A DNA stretch of 64,000 nt, taken from positions 3,889,001 through 3,953,000 of the forward strand of contig NZ_MDGP01000001.1 in NCBI RefSeq assembly GCF_001747095.1, read 5' to 3'. Within the stretch, counting starts at the first letter, position 1. Each line of letters begins with the position of its first letter. The notes under the pieces are model-generated. The model searched no databases. It saw only the letters and a program-made list of their open reading frames with translations, and was not told the DNA's origin. The stretch comes from Roseivirga sp. 4D4. Lineage in GTDB: Bacteria > Bacteroidota > Bacteroidia > Cytophagales > Cyclobacteriaceae. The position numbers and the translations under genes were made by a program. Shown one piece after another: positions 16,712 to 25,216 of the stretch.

Positions 16712-16733
16712 GCGGAATGAACGTTCATTCCGC
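16712..16733. promoter_or_regulatory. 22-bp perfect palindromic operator (TetR-type)
   Basis: The half-site GCGGAATGAAC is followed by its exact reverse complement GTTCATTCCGC, with no spacer. The core GAATGAACGTTCATTC is typical of operators of TetR-family regulators. It covers the predicted transcription start of the tetR gene, so repressor bound here would block its own operon. It also contains the upstream ATG at 16717, which argues against that codon as the start. Confidence 0.8.
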
Positions 16734-16740
16734 ACTAAAT

Positions 16741-17319
16741 ATGATTGATAATAAGACAGTTGATAAGAAATCAACGATTCTTGAATCCACTTTAGAACTG
16801 CTCTGTGAGCATGGTTTTCACGGAACACCTATTTCCATGATTGCCCAGCATGCAGGTGTGGGTGCGGGTACGATTTACCGTTATTTTGAAAATAAGGAGC
16901 AGCTCATTAACGAGCTTTTCACTTCAATAAAGAGGCGAGTGATTAAGGCCATGTTGAATGGTTACCGCGAGGAAGGATCGTACAAGGAACGGTTTAAACA
17001 CCTTTGGAAGAACCTGATCAATTATTGTATCGATCACCCAAAGGAATTTCAATTTGTTGAGCAGTATAGGTATGCACCTTTTATGAGTAATGTTACTCGA
17101 GAAGAGAGTTTTATCATACTGGCTCCCATTATGTCATTTTTTGTCGAATCAAAGCGGGCTGGTGAAATGAAGGACTTGCCGCTTTATACAATTGTATCAT
17201 TACTCTATGGACCAATTGTATCACTTTCTAAACTTCATATCGATCATAACCAATCTTTAACAGAGGAGCGTATCGAGCAGGCAGCAGAAGCTTGCTGGGA
17301 TGCGGTTAGAAATCATTAA
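16741..17319 (+). CDS. TetR family transcriptional regulator
   Basis: A 192-residue TetR repressor. I place the start at ATG 16741; the in-frame ATG at 16717 lies inside the operator and at the predicted transcription start. The N-terminal DNA-binding domain has its helix-turn-helix at about residues 30-50 (TPISMIAQHAGVGAGTIYRYF), an almost canonical sequence. The remaining 130 residues form the helical ligand domain, with no recognisable specificity. It is followed 2 bases later by a FabH-like synthase and faces accD, so a fatty-acid or acyl-CoA ligand is a reasonable inference. Autoregulation through the palindrome at its own promoter is strongly suggested. Confidence 0.92.
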   Translation: MIDNKTVDKKSTILESTLELLCEHGFHGTPISMIAQHAGVGAGTIYRYFENKEQLINELFTSIKRRVIKAMLNGYREEGSYKERFKHLWKNLINYCIDHPKEFQFVEQYRYAPFMSNVTREESFIILAPIMSFFVESKRAGEMKDLPLYTIVSLLYGPIVSLSKLHIDHNQSLTEERIEQAAEACWDAVRNH

Positions 17320-17321
17320 TA

Positions 17322-18401
17322 ATGAGTAAACCAAGTGTAGTAATTAGTGGAGTGGGAAGCTGCATTCCATCAAGGGTGGTTAAGAATGAGCACTTCTTGG
17401 AAACCGAGTTCTATCAAGAAAATGGAGAACGCTTTGCTGATCCGAATGACGTGATTATTCGAAAATTTGAGAAGATCACGGGAATTCGCGAAAGACGTTA
17501 TGCAGAACCAGGCCAGAAGGCTTCCGACTTAGGTGCGATTGCCGCAAAAAAGGCATTAGCAAATAGTAATGTGGATGCCGAAGATCTTGACTATATCATC
17601 TTCGCGCACAACTTCGGTGATATGCAGAAAGACAATAACCGCATCGATATGATGCCAAGTCTTGCGGCACGTGTGAAGGGACACCTTGGGATCAATAATC
17701 CGGCTACTTCATGCTACGATATCATTTTCGGTTGCCCAGGTTGGGTACAGGGAGCCATTCAGGCAACTCAAATGATCCGTTGTGGTGATGCCAAGCATGT
17801 GATGGTGATTGGAGGCGAAACCTTAAGCCAGACAGTCGATCCACATGATAGAGATTCAATGATTTTTGCCGATGGTGCCGGGGCCACTATCTTCTCAGCT
17901 TCCGAAGATTCAAATGGCGGTTATATTGCTCAATGTTCCAGAACTGATGCGAGTGAGGAGCTCTGCTATTTAGCTATGGGGCCTTCTTATAATGCGTCTC
18001 TCAATGATCATGGGGGTAGCTACATCAAAATGAAAGGGCGTAAGATTTATGAGTATGCACTCACTAATGTAGCTGACGCAATTAAGTGTGCCATCGAACG
18101 AGCTGGACTTGGTTTAGATGATATCAGTAAGATCCTGATTCATCAGGCGAATGAAAAGATGGATGAGGCAATTTTGCATAAGCTATTTAAACTATACGGG
18201 GTGATGGGGGACTCGAAGCAATTGATGCCTATGACCATTCAGACATTGGGAAATAGTTCTGTTGCTACAATACCGACAATGTTAGACCTAATTCTTAAGG
18301 GAGAGTTGGAAGGCCATGAACTCAACCCAGGAGATAACATTATTTTTGCCTCTGTCGGGGCGGGTATGCACATCAACGCGATGGTTTATCAAATGCCATA
18401 G
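17322..18401 (+). CDS. 3-oxoacyl-ACP synthase III-like (FabH/KAS III family) enzyme
   Basis: A 359-residue thiolase-fold condensing enzyme. The catalytic triad of KAS III enzymes can be seen: Cys138 in CYDIIFGCPGWVQ, the His of KILIHQANEKM near residue 276, and the Asn of TLGNSSVATIP near residue 309. The sequence around the cysteine (GCPGW) differs from the ACAGF of housekeeping FabH, and the protein is somewhat longer than the usual 320-330 residues, so it may use a different primer or acceptor. It is co-transcribed with the TetR regulator (2-base gap) and ends just before a strong terminator. Whether it serves membrane lipid, pigment or secondary-metabolite synthesis is unknown. Confidence 0.87.
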   Translation: MSKPSVVISGVGSCIPSRVVKNEHFLETEFYQENGERFADPNDVIIRKFEKITGIRERRYAEPGQKASDLGAIAAKKALANSNVDAEDLDYIIFAHNFGDMQKDNNRIDMMPSLAARVKGHLGINNPATSCYDIIFGCPGWVQGAIQATQMIRCGDAKHVMVIGGETLSQTVDPHDRDSMIFADGAGATIFSASEDSNGGYIAQCSRTDASEELCYLAMGPSYNASLNDHGGSYIKMKGRKIYEYALTNVADAIKCAIERAGLGLDDISKILIHQANEKMDEAILHKLFKLYGVMGDSKQLMPMTIQTLGNSSVATIPTMLDLILKGELEGHELNPGDNIIFASVGAGMHINAMVYQMP

Positions 18402-18419
18402 TTGTGGTTTGACCCAAAG

Positions 18420-18455
18420 AAAAAGCCGAAACTCTAATCAGGGTTTCGGCTTTTT
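18420..18455. terminator. Bidirectional intrinsic terminator
   Basis: A 13-bp perfect stem (18420-18432 with 18443-18455; arms AAAAAGCCGAAAC and GTTTCGGCTTTTT) around a 10-base loop, with T runs on both strands. It ends the fabH-like transcript and the leftward carB-DUF4834 transcript. Confidence 0.88.
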
Positions 18456-18474
18456 TATTAGTCGTATTTGCTGA

Positions 18475-18729
18475 TTAATCTACTTCTTCATAGTCCACAT
18501 AGTCACCACCTTTGAAGTTATCGGCTGATTTTTTGGTAGTCTTCTTAGGTGCATATTCAACACTCACATTTCCATCCTTGGGTTGTGCTGTTTGTCTTCT
18601 TTGTTGATTTCCAGAAAACTGTTGTTGCTGCGCCTGTTTGTAAAGATTACCTAATAAGAATCTGGATACACCTCTAAAGATCCATCCGATGACTACAATG
18701 AATAATATGAACTTGAGTAGAATACCCAT
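18475..18729 (-). CDS. DUF4834 small membrane protein
   Basis: An 84-residue protein with one N-terminal membrane helix (about residues 5-20, LLKFILFIVVIGWIF), then RGVSRFLLGNLYK, a Gln-rich stretch and an acidic end (GGDYVDYEEVD). This matches DUF4834, a family of small proteins in Bacteroidota commonly found beside carB. It begins right after the carB stop (no gap), so it shares the carB transcript. Function unknown. Confidence 0.8.
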   Translation of the reverse strand: MGILLKFILFIVVIGWIFRGVSRFLLGNLYKQAQQQQFSGNQQRRQTAQPKDGNVSVEYAPKKTTKKSADNFKGGDYVDYEEVD

Positions 18730-21540
18730 CTATCGACTTAAGTATAAATTTCTTTTCGAATAAATTTCAAGGAAATAATCGTCCAGTAAATCATCAATAA
18801 AGTAGATGGCTTCACCGGTAGATTTCATTTCAGGGCCTAACTCCTTATTCACATTCGGGAATTTATGAAATGAGAAGACCGGTTCTTTGATTGCATAACC
18901 GTTCTTAACGGGTTTGAAATCAAAATCAGTAACCTTATTCTCACCCAACATCACCTTTGTGGCATAGTTCACATAAGGCTCCTGATAAGCTTTTCCTATG
19001 AATGGAACGGTTCTAGATGCCCTTGGGTTCGCCTCAATGATATAAACTTGATCATCTTTGATGGCAAACTGGATATTAATCAGTCCCTTAGTTTCTAAAG
19101 CCAAGGCAATTTTCTTCGTATGCTCTTCAATTTGACGCATTACAATGTCTCCCAAACTGTATGGTGGTAATAAAGCATAAGAGTCTCCAGAGTGAATTCC
19201 CGCTGGTTCTATATGCTCCATTATACCAATGATGTATACATTTTCACCATCGCAGATGGCATCTGCTTCAGCTTCTTTGGCTCCTTCTAGGAAATGATCC
19301 AGAAGTACTCTGTTACCAGGAATATCCCTTAGAATGTTAACACAGTGCTCTTCCAGCTCTTGTTCATTGATCACGATCTTCATGCCTTGACCACCAAGTA
19401 CGTAGGAAGGTCTTACCAAAAGAGGGAAGCCGATTTCCTTGGATAGTTCAAGTGCCTCATCAGCATCTTCGATTACCCCGAACTTAGGATAAGGAATATC
19501 ATTTTCAGCAAGTAATGTTGAGAAACGACCTCTGTCTTCAGCCAGGTCCAGTGCTTTGTAGCTTGTTCCGATTATCTTAATGCCGTAGCGATCTAGTTTC
19601 TCAGCTAATTTTAGGGCAGTCTGTCCACCAAGCTGAACGATGACGCCTTCTGGTTTTTCGTGTAGGATTATATCATAGATATGCTCCCAGAAAACTGGCT
19701 CGAAATAGAGCTTGTCGGCTGTATCGAAGTCTGTGGAAACCGTTTCAGGGTTACAGTTGATCATGATGGTTTCATACCCACATTCTTTGGCAGCATATAA
19801 GCCGTGCACGCAACAGTAATCAAATTCGATCCCCTGACCGATCCTATTTGGACCAGAGCCTAGAACAATGATCTTTTTCTTGTCGGAGACAACGGATTCA
19901 TTCTCTGAATCAAAACTAGAATAGTAGTACGGTGTCTGTGCCTCAAATTCTGCCGCACAGGTATCTACCATTTTATATACCCGCTTAATGCCCAATTCAT
20001 GTCTTCTATTGAATACCTTGCTCTCCAGGCAGTCCAATAAGTGAGCAATTTGTCTATCGGCATAACCCTTCTCTTTTGCCAACCTTAAAAGGTCTTCTGG
20101 CAAAGTCTCAAGTGTATGCTTTTCAATCTCTTTTTCAACCACAATGAGTTCTTCTATTTGCTGTAAGAACCATTTATCGATCTTAGTTTTCTTCTGGATC
20201 GTCTTGAATGGGATACCCAGTTTGAAGGCATCATAAATATGGAATAGTCTGTTCCAACTTGGGTTTTCAAGGCTATCAAGTAGCCTGGCTTGATCAGTAA
20301 CTTCTTTGCCATCAGCACCCAGTCCATTTCGTTTGATTTCTAGTGACTGACAAGCCTTTTGGAGGGCCTCCTGGAAGTTTCTTCCTATGCCCATGGCTTC
20401 GCCCACAGACTTCATCTGAAGGCCGAGTTTACGCTCAGAACCTTTGAACTTGTCGAAGTTCCAACGAGGTATTTTTACGATTACATAGTCTAATGCTGGC
20501 TCAAAGAAGGCAGAAGTAGTTTTTGTAATCTGATTTTTAAGTTCATCAAGGTTATAGCCGATGGCCAACTTGGCCGCAATCTTAGCGATTGGGTAACCTG
20601 TGGCTTTTGACGCCAAGGCAGAAGATCGTGATACACGAGGGTTGATTTCAATACCGATGAGCTCTTCATTCGGGCCCACTGAAAACTGAACATTACACCC
20701 GCCTGCAAACTCACCAATAGCGTTCATCATCATGATGGCCATGTCACGCATTCTCTGGTAAGTAGTATCTGATAGGGTCATTGCAGGAGCAACCGTAATT
20801 GAGTCTCCTGTATGGACTCCCATCGGATCAAAGTTTTCTATAGAACAGATGATAATAACGTTGCCGATATTGTCTCTGAGCAGCTCTAATTCATATTCTT
20901 TCCAACCCAGAATACTTTGCTCCACCAATACTTCGTGAATAGGAGAGGCATTGAGTCCACGTGTTAGGGCTTCATCGAATTCTTCTTGCGTATTGACAAA
21001 ACCACCGCCATAACCTCCTAATGTAAATGAAGGTCTGATAACGAGCGGAAATCCAATCTCCTGCGCAATTTCTTTTCCTTTCAGAAATGAGGTGGCTGTT
21101 TCTCCCTTACAGACGCCCACGCCAATTTCTTTCATCTTGAGACGGAATTTCTCCCTGTCTTCAGTGGTTTCAATGGCATTAATATCTACACCAATGATTC
21201 TTACATTAAACCTTTCCCAAATACCTGCTGTATCACAATCGATGGCCAGGTTCAAGGCTGTTTGACCTCCCATGGTAGGAAGCACTGCATCAATCTGATG
21301 CTTTTCTAAAATCTCAACGATTGACTTCTTAGTGAGTGGCTTCAGGTAAATATTGTCTGCCATCACCGGATCTGTCATGATCGTGGCGGGGTTAGAATTA
21401 ATAAGAGTGACTTCAATGCCCTCTTCACGGAGTGATCTGGCTGCTTGAGAACCAGAATAATCAAACTCACAGGCTTGGCCAATAATGATCGGCCCACTTC
21501 CTATGATCAGGATGGATTTAATGCTATTGTCTTTTGGCAT
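18730..21540 (-). CDS. carB: Carbamoyl-phosphate synthase large subunit, short form
   Basis: A 936-residue CarB making carbamoyl phosphate for arginine and pyrimidines. Both ATP-grasp halves are complete: the first begins [20 protein letters not shown], the second begins near residue 555 with [20 protein letters not shown]. Metal-binding segments such as [20 protein letters not shown] and [12 protein letters not shown] are present in both. The protein ends about 35 residues after the second ATP-grasp domain, so the C-terminal methylglyoxal-synthase-like allosteric domain of E. coli CarB (total about 1070 residues) is missing. The frame ends naturally and DUF4834 follows directly, so this is not an obvious frameshift. 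carA is not in the window. Confidence 0.95.
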   Translation of the reverse strand: MPKDNSIKSILIIGSGPIIIGQACEFDYSGSQAARSLREEGIEVTLINSNPATIMTDPVMADNIYLKPLTKKSIVEILEKHQIDAVLPTMGGQTALNLAIDCDTAGIWERFNVRIIGVDINAIETTEDREKFRLKMKEIGVGVCKGETATSFLKGKEIAQEIGFPLVIRPSFTLGGYGGGFVNTQEEFDEALTRGLNASPIHEVLVEQSILGWKEYELELLRDNIGNVIIICSIENFDPMGVHTGDSITVAPAMTLSDTTYQRMRDMAIMMMNAIGEFAGGCNVQFSVGPNEELIGIEINPRVSRSSALASKATGYPIAKIAAKLAIGYNLDELKNQITKTTSAFFEPALDYVIVKIPRWNFDKFKGSERKLGLQMKSVGEAMGIGRNFQEALQKACQSLEIKRNGLGADGKEVTDQARLLDSLENPSWNRLFHIYDAFKLGIPFKTIQKKTKIDKWFLQQIEELIVVEKEIEKHTLETLPEDLLRLAKEKGYADRQIAHLLDCLESKVFNRRHELGIKRVYKMVDTCAAEFEAQTPYYYSSFDSENESVVSDKKKIIVLGSGPNRIGQGIEFDYCCVHGLYAAKECGYETIMINCNPETVSTDFDTADKLYFEPVFWEHIYDIILHEKPEGVIVQLGGQTALKLAEKLDRYGIKIIGTSYKALDLAEDRGRFSTLLAENDIPYPKFGVIEDADEALELSKEIGFPLLVRPSYVLGGQGMKIVINEQELEEHCVNILRDIPGNRVLLDHFLEGAKEAEADAICDGENVYIIGIMEHIEPAGIHSGDSYALLPPYSLGDIVMRQIEEHTKKIALALETKGLINIQFAIKDDQVYIIEANPRASRTVPFIGKAYQEPYVNYATKVMLGENKVTDFDFKPVKNGYAIKEPVFSFHKFPNVNKELGPEMKSTGEAIYFIDDLLDDYFLEIYSKRNLYLSR

Positions 21541-21584
21541 GTTTTAAGTAAAGAACGACTGGTTGACTTAGGTACAAATTGGCA

Positions 21585-21613
21585 CAAAGTTATGCCATAA
21601 ACCGAATAATCAA
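21585..21613 (-). promoter_or_regulatory. Promoter of carB-DUF4834
   Basis: On the minus strand, TTG (21613-21611), an 18-base spacer and TAACTTTG (21592-21585) fit the consensus. The predicted start near 21578 leaves a leader of about 37 bases. Confidence 0.65.
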
Positions 21614-21735
21614 AACGAGTTTGCCATTAATGAATGCAACATGTTTTTTTGACCGTTTAAAGAGATGTTTGAAACCCCTAATTGAAAAAATTACTAATTT
21701 GGTCAGACATACATTTACCTTGAAATTCAACCAAA

Positions 21736-22152
21736 ATGAAAAACACTAACCTTATTAAGAGTGGACTTGCCTTGATCGTGATTATGCTCTTTATAGTAGG
21801 TTGCGCTGCCTCAAACACAGCCAATACCGCAGGAAAATCAAAAAAAGCCAAAGAAGTCTATGATCCGACAGGAACATGGGAATATACCGTGGAGGCTCCT
21901 GATGGAGCTACGGGAGGAAAACTCGTGATAGGAGGAAACCCTGGTACTTATACCGCCCAGCTAGAAACCGATCAGTTTGGGACCATAGAGGTGACTGACG
22001 TTGATTTTCAAGATACAGCTATGACGGGCAGTATTGATGTTATGGGTAATACGGCTGAGTTGGAGTGTGATTTTGATGGTGATACCTTCTCAGGCGTAAT
22101 ATACTTTGGTGAAAATACACTTCCATTGGAAGGTAGGCGCGTTAGCAAATAG
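21736..22152 (+). CDS. Small lipoprotein of unknown function
   Basis: A 138-residue lipoprotein with signal sequence and lipobox IVGC (Cys23). After a short Ala/Asn/Lys linker the mature domain runs from YDPTGTWEYTVEAPDG to the end with repeated short beta-strand patterns (KLVIGG, YTAQLET, TIEVTDVDF, AELECDFDG, LEGRRV), suggesting one small beta-barrel or beta-sandwich. It is single, between carB (divergent) and a terminator. A TAATTTG near 21695 may be its -7 element, but no well-spaced TTG is seen. No family recognised. Confidence 0.75.
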   Translation: MKNTNLIKSGLALIVIMLFIVGCAASNTANTAGKSKKAKEVYDPTGTWEYTVEAPDGATGGKLVIGGNPGTYTAQLETDQFGTIEVTDVDFQDTAMTGSIDVMGNTAELECDFDGDTFSGVIYFGENTLPLEGRRVSK

Positions 22153-22181
22153 CATTCGCAGATCAAGATTTTAATCATAAA

Positions 22182-22212
22182 AAAAGGGAAGTCGATATTC
22201 GACTTCCCTTTT
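22182..22212. terminator. Bidirectional intrinsic terminator
   Basis: Arms AAAAGGGAAGTCGA and TCGACTTCCCTTTT with a 3-base loop, centred at 22197. It ends the small lipoprotein transcript from the left and the sucA-sucB-lpd transcript from the right. Confidence 0.88.
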
Positions 22213-22231
22213 CATTTGGAGGCTTGTCAGC

Positions 22232-23632
22232 CTAAACGTTTAGTGCCCTATTATCAGTCGCTGCCAAGCAAGCCTCTTTAAAAGCTTCTGTATAAGTTGG
22301 ATGCGCATGCGACATGCGCGCAATGTCCTCTGCAGATGCCCTGAATTCCATAGCGACAACTGCCTCAGAAATCATATCCGCTGTTCTCGCACCTATCATA
22401 TGTACTCCAAGAATCTCATCGGTTTCCTTGTCGGCCAGTACTTTCACCAAGCCAGACACGTCCATAGACGCTTGTGCTCTACCTAATGCTCTATAAGGGA
22501 AAGAACCGGACTTATAAGCTCGTCCGCTTTCTTTGAGCTGCTCTTCTGTATAGCCTACAGCCGAAACTTCTGGCCAGGTATAAACCACGCCTGGAATAAG
22601 ATTGTAATTGATGTGTGGTTTTTGTCCGTCAATGACTTCTGCAACGAACACGCCTTCTTCTTCTGCTTTGTGGGCCAACATGGCACCTTTAATCACATCA
22701 CCAATGGCGTAGATGTTATCGACTGAGGTTTTCAAATGGCCATCAACCTCGATTCTTCCTCGATCATCAGTTTTGATGCCTACATTTTCTAGACCTAGAC
22801 CATCGGTATAAGGCCTTCTCCCGATCGATACTAAACAGTAATCTCCTTTGAGCTCAACAAGCTCACCTTTTTTGTTTTCGGCCTTTACTGTGACAGTCTT
22901 GGTGGTACTTTTAACCTCAGTTACTTTATGGCCTAAGTAAAAGTTGAAGCCCAATTTCTTCAATGACTTTTTCAATTCACGCCCCATGGTTTTGTCCATA
23001 GAAGGAATGATATCATCCATAAACTCTACTACGGAAACTTCAGCACCTAAACGGCCATAAACAGAGCCTAGTTCCATGCCGATCACACCGCCACCAATAA
23101 CGATCATGTGTTTTGGCACCTCTTTTAATTCAAGGGCCTCGGTAGAAGTAATTACACGTTTCTTATCGATTTCGATAAAGGGAAGTGAGGCAGGTTTTGA
23201 TCCAGTGGCAATAATTACTTTGTCAGTTTCAACCTGTGTTTCTTTGCCTTCGCTATCCGTAACCTTGATGGTGTTTTTATCAATGAAAGAACCCATGCCA
23301 TGGTAAACATCAATTTTGTTCTTCTTCATTAGAAAGTCAACCCCACCAGTAACCTGAGAAACGACTGAAGCTTTGCGGTCAATCATTTGCTTTAGGTTGA
23401 CTTTTAAGTCTTTCAACTCAATGCCATGATCACCAAAAGTATGTGCCGCATTATGATAATGCTCAGACGAGTCTAAGAGCGCCTTTGAAGGGATACAGCC
23501 AACGTTGAGGCAAGTTCCCCCTAGGGTATTGTACTTCTCAATAATGGCAGCCTTCATACCAAGTTGAGCACACCTAATGGCTGCAATGTAGCCACCCGGT
23601 CCTGATCCTATTACTGTTACATCGTATTTCAT
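22232..23632 (-). CDS. lpd: Dihydrolipoyl dehydrogenase (E3)
   Basis: A 466-residue FAD disulfide oxidoreductase that reoxidises dihydrolipoamide in 2-oxoacid dehydrogenase complexes. It has the FAD motif VIGSGPGGYIAA at residues 7-18, the redox-active disulfide Cys41 and Cys46 in CLNVGC, the NAD motif IGGGVIGMELGSVYGRLG near 175, and the C-terminal HPTYTEAFKEA with the catalytic His-Glu pair. It lies 39 bases after sucB and is the last gene of the leftward sucA-sucB-lpd operon, so this copy probably serves 2-oxoglutarate dehydrogenase, possibly shared with other complexes. Confidence 0.96.
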   Translation of the reverse strand: MKYDVTVIGSGPGGYIAAIRCAQLGMKAAIIEKYNTLGGTCLNVGCIPSKALLDSSEHYHNAAHTFGDHGIELKDLKVNLKQMIDRKASVVSQVTGGVDFLMKKNKIDVYHGMGSFIDKNTIKVTDSEGKETQVETDKVIIATGSKPASLPFIEIDKKRVITSTEALELKEVPKHMIVIGGGVIGMELGSVYGRLGAEVSVVEFMDDIIPSMDKTMGRELKKSLKKLGFNFYLGHKVTEVKSTTKTVTVKAENKKGELVELKGDYCLVSIGRRPYTDGLGLENVGIKTDDRGRIEVDGHLKTSVDNIYAIGDVIKGAMLAHKAEEEGVFVAEVIDGQKPHINYNLIPGVVYTWPEVSAVGYTEEQLKESGRAYKSGSFPYRALGRAQASMDVSGLVKVLADKETDEILGVHMIGARTADMISEAVVAMEFRASAEDIARMSHAHPTYTEAFKEACLAATDNRALNV

Positions 23633-23671
23633 TGTCGAGTATTTAGTATTAAGTACTGAGTATTGAGAAAA

Positions 23672-25204
23672 TTAAATTCCAAGTAATAATCGAGTTGGAT
23701 CTTCCAACAGTTCTTTCACTCTTACCAAGAAGCTTACAGACTCACGGCCATCCACAATTCTGTGGTCATATGACAATGCTACATACATAATTGGTAAGAT
23801 TTGAACCTCACCATTAACCGCCATTGGACGCTCTACAATGTTGTGCATACCGAGTATGGCAGACTGTGGAGCATTGATGATAGGGGTAGATAGCATAGAA
23901 CCGAAAATACCACCATTGGTTACTGTGAATGTTCCACCAGTCATCTCGTCAATCGTAAGTTTTCCGTCTCTGGCTTTTGTTGCTAGCCTTACCACTTCTT
24001 TTTCGATTTGATCGAAGCTCATCGATTCAGCATTCCTGATAACCGGAACCATTAAACCCTTAGGAGCAGAAACAGCAATTGATACATCGACAAAGTCGCT
24101 ATAAACAATTTCATTCTCTTCGATGCGTGCATTTACAGCAGGCCATTCCTGAGCCGCCATGGTCACGGCTTTCGTAAAGAAGGACATAAAGCCTAACCCT
24201 ACTTCATACTTCTCCTTAAACCTCTCTTTATACTTCTTCCTTAGGTCCATGATCGGTTTCATGTTCACCTCGTTGAAAGTGGTAAGCATGGCCGTTTCAT
24301 TCTTAACTGAAACAAGTCTTTTAGCGACAGTCTTTCTAAGTGCTGACATGCGCTCTCTGCTTTCGTTCCTACTTCCAGGTACACTTGGAGCAGGTGCTTC
24401 TTCTTTGGCAGGTGTAGCAGCCGGAGCTGGCTTGGCTGGAGTAGCCTGAGCTTTCTCGGCATCTTCTTTAGTGATGCGACCATCTTTGCCTGTGCCTTTC
24501 ACATTTGAAGCATCTATTCCTTTTTCTGCCAATATCTTGGCTGCCGCAGGAGAAGCATGACCTGTAGCATATGTGGCATTGTCTGAAGTCTCAACTGCTG
24601 CAACTGGACTACTTTCTGCGGCAGGGGCCGCTGCTGGAGCTCCTCCTTCCATCACTTCGATCTTACAGATCAAAGCACCAATTTCTATGGTAGAATCTTC
24701 CTCAGCAACAATTCTCAAAATACCATTTGCCTCAGCAGGTAATTCGAATGTGGCTTTATCTGAGTCCACTTCAGCAATAACTTCGTCAAGCTCTACATAG
24801 TCGCCATCGGCTTTTATCCAACTTGAAATGGTCACTTCCGTGATTGATTCACCTACTGTAGGCACAATCATTTCTTTGACTTCGCCTGTGGCTTTTGGCC
24901 CAGAAGAAGCTGGTGCCGGTTCACTTGTTTCTGTGGTCGCTGCAGCTTCCTGAGGTGCTGCACCAGCCGCTGACTCGTCTATGTTACAGATGACTTCACC
25001 GATTTCTAGTGTGTCACCTTCTTTAGCAACTATATGTAGGGTGCCTGCTGCTTCCGCATTCAATTCGAAAGTAGCTTTATCAGATTCAAGCTCACAAATG
25101 ACCTCGTCCATTTCGACATGATCTCCTTCTTGCTTGAACCACTGTGCAATGGTCACTTCTGTGATCGATTCACCAACTGCAGGAACTTTGATTTCCAAAC
25201 TCAT
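23672..25204 (-). CDS. sucB: 2-oxoglutarate dehydrogenase E2 (dihydrolipoyl succinyltransferase) with two lipoyl domains
   Basis: A 510-residue E2 core. Two lipoyl domains are present, with lipoylated lysines at Lys43 and Lys150, both in SDKATFEL. They are joined by an Ala/Pro/Glu linker. A peripheral subunit-binding domain follows ([12 protein letters not shown] to [11 protein letters not shown], about 218-252), then another flexible linker and the catalytic domain ending with [16 protein letters not shown], where His and Asp are catalytic. E. coli SucB has only one lipoyl domain; two are seen in several Bacteroidota. It starts 12 bases after sucA and precedes lpd, which supports 2-oxoglutarate as the substrate of the complex. 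Confidence 0.94.
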   Translation of the reverse strand: MSLEIKVPAVGESITEVTIAQWFKQEGDHVEMDEVICELESDKATFELNAEAAGTLHIVAKEGDTLEIGEVICNIDESAAGAAPQEAAATTETSEPAPASSGPKATGEVKEMIVPTVGESITEVTISSWIKADGDYVELDEVIAEVDSDKATFELPAEANGILRIVAEEDSTIEIGALICKIEVMEGGAPAAAPAAESSPVAAVETSDNATYATGHASPAAAKILAEKGIDASNVKGTGKDGRITKEDAEKAQATPAKPAPAATPAKEEAPAPSVPGSRNESRERMSALRKTVAKRLVSVKNETAMLTTFNEVNMKPIMDLRKKYKERFKEKYEVGLGFMSFFTKAVTMAAQEWPAVNARIEENEIVYSDFVDVSIAVSAPKGLMVPVIRNAESMSFDQIEKEVVRLATKARDGKLTIDEMTGGTFTVTNGGIFGSMLSTPIINAPQSAILGMHNIVERPMAVNGEVQILPIMYVALSYDHRIVDGRESVSFLVRVKELLEDPTRLLLGI

Positions 25205-25216
25205 GATTCTATTGAT

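Noticed and set aside
16712..16733. Palindrome as an attachment site or mobile-element end
   Set aside because: It lies exactly at the predicted start of a tetR gene and has the core typical of TetR operators; no direct repeats or integrase are present.
24900..25000. Repetitive Ala/Pro/Glu coding stretch in sucB as a DNA repeat element
   Set aside because: It is the normal flexible linker between lipoyl domains.
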